DNA from: Spirochaetales bacterium | Lineage (GTDB): Bacteria > Spirochaetota > Spirochaetia > DSM-27196 > SLST01 | Reading direction: 5' to 3' | NCBI GenBank assembly: GCA_007130265.1 | Contig: SLST01000576.1 | Span: forward strand, 1 to 6,241 | Length of the DNA: 6,241 nt | Part shown: piece by piece, positions 1 through 4,748 of the stretch | How the letters are laid out: every line of letters begins with the position of its first letter | How positions within the stretch are numbered: position 1 is the stretch's first letter | Translations under genes and position numbers: made by a program | The notes under the pieces: model-generated | What the model was told of the DNA's origin: nothing | The model's database searches: none | The model's input: only the letters and a program-made list of their open reading frames with translations

Positions 1-774
1 ACCGACCCGAACCTTCAGAACATCCCCATACGCGATGAGGAGGGGCGTCGGATCCGAAGCGCCTTTGTCCCGCGCGAAGAGTGGGTCTTTGTGAGCGCCG
101 ATTACTCGCAGATCGAGCTCGTCGTGCTCGCGCACCTCTCCGACGATCCGGGGCTCAAACGCGCCTTTGCCGAGGGAACCGATGTGCACCGGCACACCGG
201 ATCGCTCATCTTTGGTGTTTCAGCCGACGAGGTGACGCCCGCGCAGCGGCGCATCGCGAAGACGATCAATTTCGGGGTGATGTACGGGATGAGCGCGTTC
301 CGACTCGCGCGTGAGCTCGGGATTCCGCGGCGCGATGCGGACAGCTTCATCGAGGCGTACTTTGCCACCTACTCGCGGATCAAGGGCTTCATCAACGAGA
401 CGGTCGCTCAGGCCGAGGAGCGTGGCTACGTAGAGACGATTCTCGGGCGCCGGCGGTACATCGCAAACATCTCGAACCGGAACAGAACGGTGAAGATGGC
501 GGCAGAGCGCGTAGCGGTGAACACTCCTATCCAGGGCAGCGCAGCCGATATCATGAAGCGGGCGATGATCGATCTCGCCTCGGAGCTCGACCGACGTGCT
601 CTCGAGAGTCGCCTGCTCCTGCAGGTGCACGACGAGCTCATCCTCGAATGTCCGGCGAGCGAGGTAGCGACGGTCGGTGAGCTCGTGCAGCGCGTCATGT
701 CCGCGGCCGTTGCGCTCTCCATTCCCCTCAAGGTGAGCCTCGAGACCGGCGCGAGCTGGGGGGCGATGCATTGA
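1..774 (+). CDS. polA: DNA polymerase I, C-terminal polymerase domain (5'-truncated by window edge)
   Basis: This is the last 257 residues of family A DNA polymerase I, which fills gaps and replaces RNA primers during replication and repair. The frame is open from base 1, beginning TDPNLQNIP, so the gene starts upstream of the window and the GTG at 91 is internal. Motif A (VSADYSQIEL) carries the metal-binding Asp at visible residue 34. Motif B (RRIAKTINFGVMYGMS) carries Lys87, Phe91 and Tyr95. Motif C (QVHDE) carries the second catalytic Asp at 211. With a constant offset of 671 these match E. coli D705, K758, F762, Y766 and D882, so the domain aligns without net insertion or deletion and ends at the equivalent of residue 928. 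Phe at the F762 position is the usual bacterial form, which discriminates against dideoxynucleotides. The 5'-nuclease and proofreading regions lie outside, so their state is unknown. The stop overlaps coaE (TTGA), pointing to translational coupling. Confidence 0.98.
   Translation, partial: TDPNLQNIPIRDEEGRRIRSAFVPREEWVFVSADYSQIELVVLAHLSDDPGLKRAFAEGTDVHRHTGSLIFGVSADEVTPAQRRIAKTINFGVMYGMSAFRLARELGIPRRDADSFIEAYFATYSRIKGFINETVAQAEERGYVETILGRRRYIANISNRNRTVKMAAERVAVNTPIQGSAADIMKRAMIDLASELDRRALESRLLLQVHDELILECPASEVATVGELVQRVMSAAVALSIPLKVSLETGASWGAMH
758..763 (+). promoter_or_regulatory. Ribosome binding site supporting the TTG start of coaE
   Basis: A run of six G lies inside the last codons of polA, 7 nt before the TTG at 771. 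It is a plausible purine-rich Shine-Dalgarno sequence at good spacing and supports the rare TTG start over the in-frame GTG at 780. Because it is embedded in coding sequence, conservation alone cannot prove its role. Confidence 0.4.
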
Positions 775-1376
775 TCGTCGTGGGAGTGACCGGCCGCTAC
801 TGCGCCGGCAAGAGCACCGCCGCCGAGATCCTCGCCGAGCACGGCTACGTGCAGATCGACGTTGACCGAGTCGGCCACGAAGCGCTCGCCCGCGAACGAG
901 ACCGCGTCGTCGACGCCTTCGGCGATGGCGTGCTCGCGACGAACGGCAGCATCGATCGAAAAGCGCTTGGACAGCTCGTCTTCTCCGACTCGGCGCGGTT
1001 GCGTCGGCTCGAAGCGATCGTGCATCCGGCGATGGTCGAGATGACCGCGGAACGGGTTCACGAGTACCGGGAGCGCGGAGTGGGGGGAGGCGAAGCCCCG
1101 CCAGGCGTCGTCATCAACGCCGCGATTCTGTCGCGCATGGGGCTCGATCGTCTCTGCGACGTGGTGCTCCATGTTCGTGCGCCGTTCTGCGTCACCTGGC
1201 GTCGGGCGAAGGAGCGGGACGGCGCATCGGTCTTGGACGTCGTCAAGCGGCTGCGCGCCCAACGCGACGTAGATCCTCAACATTCGCCACCCGATGCCGA
1301 AACTCATAGTGTAGACAACGACGGTGATCGGGAGCGGCTTCGCGAGCAGATCGCAGCCCGGGTCCCCTTACCATGA
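771..1376 (+). CDS. coaE: Dephospho-CoA kinase
   Basis: This 201-residue cytoplasmic enzyme would phosphorylate the 3'-hydroxyl of dephospho-CoA with ATP, the last step of coenzyme A synthesis. The length is normal for the family. The N-terminal P-loop is GRYCAGKS (residues 8-15), with YCA where most homologues have glycine/serine-rich residues. It is followed by the family's D-x-D pair (IDVD, 29-32), the block VFSDSARLRRLEAIVHP (about 70-86), the Arg-rich lid helix around WRRAKERDG (143-151), and a C-terminal VDNDG motif (181-185) typical of CoaE. A short Gly-rich insert (about 103-112) precedes the strand INAAIL, where the canonical 'PLLFE'-type motif is replaced. The TTG start overlaps the polA stop; GTG at 780 is a less likely alternative that would leave fewer residues before the P-loop. 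The gene sits between polA and a SPOR gene, probably in one transcript. The family assignment is firm, and the divergence is likely lineage-specific. Confidence 0.93.
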   Translation: MIVVGVTGRYCAGKSTAAEILAEHGYVQIDVDRVGHEALARERDRVVDAFGDGVLATNGSIDRKALGQLVFSDSARLRRLEAIVHPAMVEMTAERVHEYRERGVGGGEAPPGVVINAAILSRMGLDRLCDVVLHVRAPFCVTWRRAKERDGASVLDVVKRLRAQRDVDPQHSPPDAETHSVDNDGDRERLREQIAARVPLP

Positions 1377-1377
1377 C

Positions 1378-1385
1378 GGGTGGAG
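1378..1385 (+). promoter_or_regulatory. Ribosome binding site for the SPOR-domain gene
   Basis: The sequence GGGTGGAG ends 4 nt before the GTG at 1390. Spacing is short but workable. It favours GTG 1390 over the upstream in-frame GTG at 1324, which would overlap coaE by 53 bp and place a polar stretch before the membrane segment. Confidence 0.45.
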
Positions 1386-1389
1386 ACGA

Positions 1390-2148
1390 GTGGAGCAGCG
1401 AAAGGTCCTTCTCATTATTGTCAGCGTCACGATTGTCATTGCCGTCACGATCGGTGTCGGTATGTGGCTGTTCTACCCGCGCGATCAGGTCGAGCCCGAC
1501 GCGATCGCTGATTCGGGCGGGATGCTCGAGTGGGAGCCGCTCGACTACCTGCGCGGCGTAGGAGAGCGTCCGGGTCTCGAGATATCCGAACCCGATCCGA
1601 CCGACGACGAGCTTGTCGTGACGTATGGAGTCGTCGAGGAAGAGCCTGAGCCCCGGGCCACCCGTCCCGATCGGATTATCACGGACGAGACGCCTCCCGT
1701 TCGGCCCGACGCGACGCCCGTCGAGCCGGCTCCTGTCGAGCCGAGCCCCGTCGAGTCACGCCCGACTGAGCCTGCTCCCGTCGCCGCGGTCCCGGAGCCG
1801 ACCCCTGCACCGGTGGCGGAGCCGCGGGCACCCGTTACCCGGCCGGCCCCGGCGCCTCCGGCCTCGCCGGAGCTCTCCGACCGCGCGTACTGGGTACAGG
1901 TCATCTCGTCGCCGAACCGTGACACGGTCGAGCAGGCGCAACGGGTGCTGCGCGAGCACCAACTGGGCACGCGTATCGTGACGAGAGTCGTCGAGGGCAC
2001 TCTGTTCTACCGGCTGCGGCTCGGTCCGTTCGCGGTTCGTGCCGAGGCGGAGAAGTTCCTCGGCTGGGTCAGGCAGATAGAGGGATATGCCGATTCGATG
2101 ATCTTCGTAGACTACACGACCGCGGTTTCCGCGGCTCCCCGGCGGTAG
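1390..2148 (+). CDS. SPOR-domain membrane protein (peptidoglycan-binding, proline-rich linker)
   Basis: This is a 252-residue bitopic protein. After MEQRK, a strongly hydrophobic helix (about residues 6-28, ending MWLFYP) anchors it in the inner membrane. With few residues before the helix, the rest should face the periplasm. Residues 30-100 are acidic and of no recognised domain. Residues about 101-163 are a low-complexity Pro/Glu/Val/Ala linker with PVEPA-type repeats. Residues about 166-243 form a SPOR domain: YWVQVISS at its start, a helix rich in Glu/Gln/Arg, then LFYRLRLGPF and a second helix ending in FVDY. SPOR domains bind denuded septal glycan strands, and proteins built this way (FtsN, DamX, DedD) act in cell division. 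No essential FtsN peptide is recognised, so the exact role is open. GTG 1390 is chosen as the start because it has a Shine-Dalgarno match and places the helix at the N-terminus, 13 bp after coaE. The gene probably shares the polA-coaE transcript. Confidence 0.88.
   Translation: MEQRKVLLIIVSVTIVIAVTIGVGMWLFYPRDQVEPDAIADSGGMLEWEPLDYLRGVGERPGLEISEPDPTDDELVVTYGVVEEEPEPRATRPDRIITDETPPVRPDATPVEPAPVEPSPVESRPTEPAPVAAVPEPTPAPVAEPRAPVTRPAPAPPASPELSDRAYWVQVISSPNRDTVEQAQRVLREHQLGTRIVTRVVEGTLFYRLRLGPFAVRAEAEKFLGWVRQIEGYADSMIFVDYTTAVSAAPRR
1717..1791 (+). repeat. Degenerate 15-bp tandem repeat encoding Pro-Val-Glu-Pro-X units
   Basis: Within the linker of the SPOR protein, five consecutive 15-base units encode PVEPA, PVEPS, PVESR, PTEPA and PVAAV. 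The first three share the core CC(C/T)GTCGAG. It is an in-frame, decaying minisatellite of 5-residue period, which would let linker length vary without frameshift. Further Pro/Ala-rich sequence continues to about 1870 without clear periodicity. Confidence 0.7.
2120..2134. repeat. Perfect inverted repeat, 6-bp stem and 3-nt loop, in the convergent zone
   Basis: CCGCGG-TTT-CCGCGG lies inside the last codons of the SPOR gene and 31 nt past the stop of the opposing serine acetyltransferase gene. It could fold in RNA from either strand. No T-run follows it in either direction, so it is not a canonical intrinsic terminator. It may stabilise a 3' end or be chance in GC-rich sequence. Confidence 0.4.
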
Positions 2149-2164
2149 ATCGCCTCGTCCCTAC

Positions 2165-3112
2165 CTACACCGTGCGCGGCTCCCGGTTGCGGGTTTTCGC
2201 GACGTGGAAGTCGCCGGGCTTGTAGAAGATCCGACTCCCGGCGGGGATACTCGACGTGATCCAGACGTTCCCCCCGATGATCGAGCCGGTCCCGATGACC
2301 GTACTACCCCCGAGAATCGTTGCGCCGGCATAGATGGTCACGTCGTCTTCGATCGTCGGGTGGCGTTTCTTGTTCGCCTCTTCCTTCTTCACGCTCAAGG
2401 CCCCGATAGTTACGCCCTGATAGACCTTTACCCGGTCTCCAATGATGGTGGTTTCGCCCACCACAACTCCGGTCGCATGGTCGATGAAGAAGTAGTTCCC
2501 GATGGTGGCGCCCGGATGGATGTCCACCCCGGTTCGTCCGTGAATGTACTCGGTCATCATCCGGGGCAGGAGCGGCACGTCCCGGGTGAACAGCTCGTGA
2601 GCGAGCCGGTACACCAGGACCGCCTCGATCCCCGGATAGGCGAGGATAACCTCTTCGCGGCTCTGCGCTGCAGGGTCGCCGGTCAGCGCCGCCTCCACGT
2701 CGAGCCTGATCCGCCGGCGGAGCTCCGGAATCTGAGCGATGAAGTCGTTCGTGATGCTCTCCGCTCGCTCGCGACAGTCCTCGAATCCCTTCTCGTCCGG
2801 CGACTGAGCGGCCGGATGGCCGCAGCGATCGTCGTGCTCGATGCCTCGCTGAAAGCAGAGGCACTTCTGGATTTCCTCGGTAAGGTTCCGCGCCACTCGG
2901 CTGACCCGCTCGCCTACGGTGAACTTGAGGTGTTCGACCCGCGCCGGCTCCTCGTCGTGATAGCCCGGAAAGATGATCGCCTCGAGGTCTTCGACGATCT
3001 GGTGCATCGCGACACGCGAGGGAAGTTTGGGGCCTTCGATGTGGTTGATCCCGCCGATTTCGTAGTAGGAGTCGAGGATTTCGTCGATGATCGGTCCGAG
3101 TCGTTTGGTCAT
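2165..3112 (-). CDS. cysE: Serine O-acetyltransferase, EpsC type
   Basis: This 315-residue cytoplasmic enzyme would acetylate L-serine with acetyl-CoA to O-acetylserine, the committed step of cysteine synthesis. A long helical N-terminal region (1-190) precedes a left-handed beta-helix of hexapeptide repeats (about 195-290). Catalytic residues are visible: Asp197 in VDIHP, His212 in DHATGVVVGET, and a further conserved His251 in KKRHP, corresponding to the E. coli CysE residues D143, H158 and H193. The longer N-terminus and the MTEYIHGRTG stretch are typical of the EpsC subgroup rather than the 273-residue enterobacterial CysE. Residues 84-113 contain Cys84, Cys86, Cys97, His99 and Cys113, a cluster that may bind metal or form disulfides. 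ATG 3112 is firm because an in-frame TGA lies two codons upstream. The gene follows viaA after 87 bp and may be co-transcribed with it. The C-terminus ends 16 bp from the opposing SPOR gene. The enzyme type is certain; feedback sensitivity to cysteine cannot be judged. Confidence 0.95.
   Translation of the reverse strand: MTKRLGPIIDEILDSYYEIGGINHIEGPKLPSRVAMHQIVEDLEAIIFPGYHDEEPARVEHLKFTVGERVSRVARNLTEEIQKCLCFQRGIEHDDRCGHPAAQSPDEKGFEDCRERAESITNDFIAQIPELRRRIRLDVEAALTGDPAAQSREEVILAYPGIEAVLVYRLAHELFTRDVPLLPRMMTEYIHGRTGVDIHPGATIGNYFFIDHATGVVVGETTIIGDRVKVYQGVTIGALSVKKEEANKKRHPTIEDDVTIYAGATILGGSTVIGTGSIIGGNVWITSSIPAGSRIFYKPGDFHVAKTRNREPRTV
2182..2197 (+). terminator. Weak intrinsic-terminator-like hairpin for the polA-coaE-SPOR transcript
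   Basis: CCCG-GTTG-CGGG followed directly by TTTT lies 34 nt after the SPOR stop, inside the 3' end of the opposing acetyltransferase gene. The stem is only 4 bp and the T-run only 4, so this is a marginal candidate; Rho-dependent ending or transcript overlap is equally possible. Confidence 0.22.
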
Positions 3113-3122
3113 GCTTCAGTAT

Positions 3123-3129
3123 CCCCCTC
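3123..3129 (-). promoter_or_regulatory. Ribosome binding site for the serine acetyltransferase gene
   Basis: Read on the minus strand, GAGGGGG ends 10 nt before the ATG at 3112. It is purine-rich with slightly long spacing. It gives this gene its own initiation signal, unlike viaA, which relies on coupling to ravA. Confidence 0.45.
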
Positions 3130-3174
3130 AGGCTGGAGACAATCAAGCGCCGAAGCCGATGCTGTCGCAACCGG

Positions 3175-3191
3175 CGCCCGGCTTCCGGGCG
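3175..3191 (-). other. Hairpin between viaA and the serine acetyltransferase gene
   Basis: A perfect 7-bp GC stem (CGCCCGG-AAG-CCGGGCG on the minus strand) begins 8 nt after the viaA stop. No T-run follows, so it is not a standard intrinsic terminator. It could act as an RNA-processing or 3'-stabilising element separating expression of the ravA-viaA message from the downstream gene. A second possible stem, GCGCCG/CGGCGC at 3147-3152 and 3172-3177, overlaps it by three bases and is mutually exclusive with it. No convincing promoter was seen in the remaining spacer. Confidence 0.45.
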
Positions 3192-3199
3192 GTGCAGGC

Positions 3200-4747
3200 C
3201 TAAGGTACGGCTCGTAAGGACTCCGGCGCAATTCTGCCCGATTCCGTGTTGAAGAGCCAGGAGGAGTCGAAGATGTGAAGCGGATCCACAACCGGGAGGC
3301 GCGCGACGGTGAGGCTGTGGAAGAGCGTGCCGGTTCGGTGCTGCGCGGTGATGCGCGACAGAAAGCGGTCGGCGATCTTGGGGACGCGGAAGTCCGAGAT
3401 GACCAGTACGTCGGCGTGACGGCACTCCTCGCGCTCGAGCGTCTCGAGCGCCGCTGCGAGCGCCTTGCCGAGATCCGTGCCGCCGTGGAATCCGCCCGCA
3501 AGAAAATGTGCCAGATCGGGCAGGTTTGTCGTCTCGGGCGCGAGCGCAAAGGACCGAACCTGGCTTGAAAACGCGATGACCTCGAGCCGGCGCCGGTCGA
3601 CGGCGAGTCGTCCTGCAAGCGCGAGAACCGTCGCCTTCGCCACTTTCTCCGGGTGTCCGAGCATCGAGCCGGAGGTGTCGACGCAGACGATCGCCGGACC
3701 GCGGTCAACAGGAACCTCCTCGCGCGAAGGCACGGTTCTGACGATCACGTCCTCGACCATCTGCTGCCGGTTGTAGTCGAGTACCAGCAGCTCACGCCGG
3801 GCGAGCTTCGCGTAGAAGAGCTCCTCGGTCTGAGGATGCGCGAGAAGCGCGACTTCGGAGGCAAGCAGGCTCGTGAGGTCATCCCCGGCCCGCACGCCGG
3901 TAACCTCGCTCTTTCCCACGCCTACCGGCCGAAGGCGCACCCTGCGCTCCACCCTGTCGACGGTCCGCTGCTCGGAGACCGATCGGCTCTTGCCGAGCAG
4001 CTCGGCGAGTCGGTCGATCTCCGGGTGTTCCCGCAGCGTCTGTGAGGCCTCCTCAAGCCCCTCGAGCCGAAGCTCTTCCCACTCGTGCCGGGAGAGGTCC
4101 CACAGCGCATCTTCGTTTCCGAACACGTCGCGAACGACCCGCTGTTCGCGCACGAGACGAGGAACGAGCGCTTCGAGCTCGGTGATGAACCCGCCGAGCG
4201 ATCGGCCGAGGAGTCGCGCCTGGTGATGTGCGCGGTCCCGCTCCATCCGTTCGCGCCAGCGGCGGATCAGCAGCGTTTGCCGTGCCTCGTCGTCGAGCCG
4301 AAGCCCCGGGAGATCCTCCCTGGACTTCGCGACAGGGGGCGCCGTTGCGATCAACCCGGCGAAGCTCGCGAGCTCCGGTCGTCGGCTGGCCATCATCCGC
4401 GCCGTATTGGTCGGGTCTGAGCCCGTGGTCACCGCGTCGATCTCGTGCTGTTCCTCTTCGAACGGATCTGTCGACCCGATCTCCGCCCATCGGTCGCTAA
4501 CCCAGTGCACTGCTTCGTGGGCAAGCCGTTCGCTGAGCCGCGCGTTCGCTGCCGTGTAGGGGGTGAAGGATACCGTACTGATCAGTCTGTCCAGCGTCTC
4601 TCGGATCGGCTCAGGCACCGAGTCGTGGTCGGCTGCAGTTCCAGGGCCACGCTCGCCAACAAAGGCGCGGTAGAGCGAGTCTTCGAGCGTCGCACGGATC
4701 GCCTGGGGAATCTGGTCGTCGTCGTGGAAGTACCGGCAGATGTGCAC
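3200..4747 (-). CDS. viaA: ViaA, von Willebrand factor A protein partner of the RavA ATPase
   Basis: A 515-residue protein of the ViaA family (E. coli ViaA, 483 residues). The N-terminal two thirds is a mostly helical, charged region that in E. coli contacts RavA. It includes a very basic Arg-rich helix at about 155-180 (TLLIRRWRERMERDRAHHQ). The C-terminal VWA domain (about 350-500) has a complete metal-ion-dependent adhesion site: DTSGS at 357-361, Thr424 in HGGTDL, and Asp452 in VISDF. The ending IFDSSWLFNT closely resembles the E. coli ViaA terminus, which separates it from generic VWA proteins. In E. coli ViaA stimulates RavA ATPase and the pair associates with respiratory complex I and fumarate reductase. 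GTG 4747 is chosen because an in-frame TGA lies five codons upstream and no other start codon lies near. It begins 1 nt after the ravA stop with no clear Shine-Dalgarno sequence, so translational coupling is likely. No signal peptide or membrane helix is seen. Confidence 0.93.
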   Translation of the reverse strand: MHICRYFHDDDQIPQAIRATLEDSLYRAFVGERGPGTAADHDSVPEPIRETLDRLISTVSFTPYTAANARLSERLAHEAVHWVSDRWAEIGSTDPFEEEQHEIDAVTTGSDPTNTARMMASRRPELASFAGLIATAPPVAKSREDLPGLRLDDEARQTLLIRRWRERMERDRAHHQARLLGRSLGGFITELEALVPRLVREQRVVRDVFGNEDALWDLSRHEWEELRLEGLEEASQTLREHPEIDRLAELLGKSRSVSEQRTVDRVERRVRLRPVGVGKSEVTGVRAGDDLTSLLASEVALLAHPQTEELFYAKLARRELLVLDYNRQQMVEDVIVRTVPSREEVPVDRGPAIVCVDTSGSMLGHPEKVAKATVLALAGRLAVDRRRLEVIAFSSQVRSFALAPETTNLPDLAHFLAGGFHGGTDLGKALAAALETLEREECRHADVLVISDFRVPKIADRFLSRITAQHRTGTLFHSLTVARLPVVDPLHIFDSSWLFNTESGRIAPESLRAVP

Positions 4748-4748
4748 G

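Noticed and set aside
91..93. GTG at 91 as the start of a short polymerase gene
   Set aside because: It lies within motif A, and the preceding frame from base 1 encodes conserved PolA residues (DPNLQNIP).
426..1307. Open frame of 293 codons antisense to polA and coaE
   Set aside because: It runs across two recognised genes on the opposite strand, with no domain and low-complexity Arg/Ser-rich composition typical of shadow frames.
1324..1326. GTG at 1324 as the start of the SPOR protein
   Set aside because: It would overlap coaE by 53 bp and add 22 polar residues before the membrane helix. GTG 1390 has a Shine-Dalgarno match and gives the usual topology.
3130..3170. Possible promoter for cysE (TTGCGA with TTGATT at 18-nt spacing on the minus strand)
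   Set aside because: The -10 match is only three of six and the spacer is GC-rich, so this is not distinguishable from background.
3113..3199. Cysteine-responsive leader (T-box or riboswitch) ahead of the serine acetyltransferase gene
   Set aside because: The 87-bp spacer is too short for a T-box, and no T-box motif or terminator/antiterminator pair is visible.
2204..3217. Long open frame (337 codons) antisense to the serine acetyltransferase gene
   Set aside because: Its protein has no recognisable family, and the opposite strand encodes an intact enzyme with all catalytic motifs. Long antisense frames are expected in GC-rich coding sequence.
2304..3425. Open frame of 373 codons on the minus strand spanning the viaA-cysE junction
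   Set aside because: It is Arg/Pro/Gly-rich with no domain and lies out of frame with viaA and cysE, both of which are intact.
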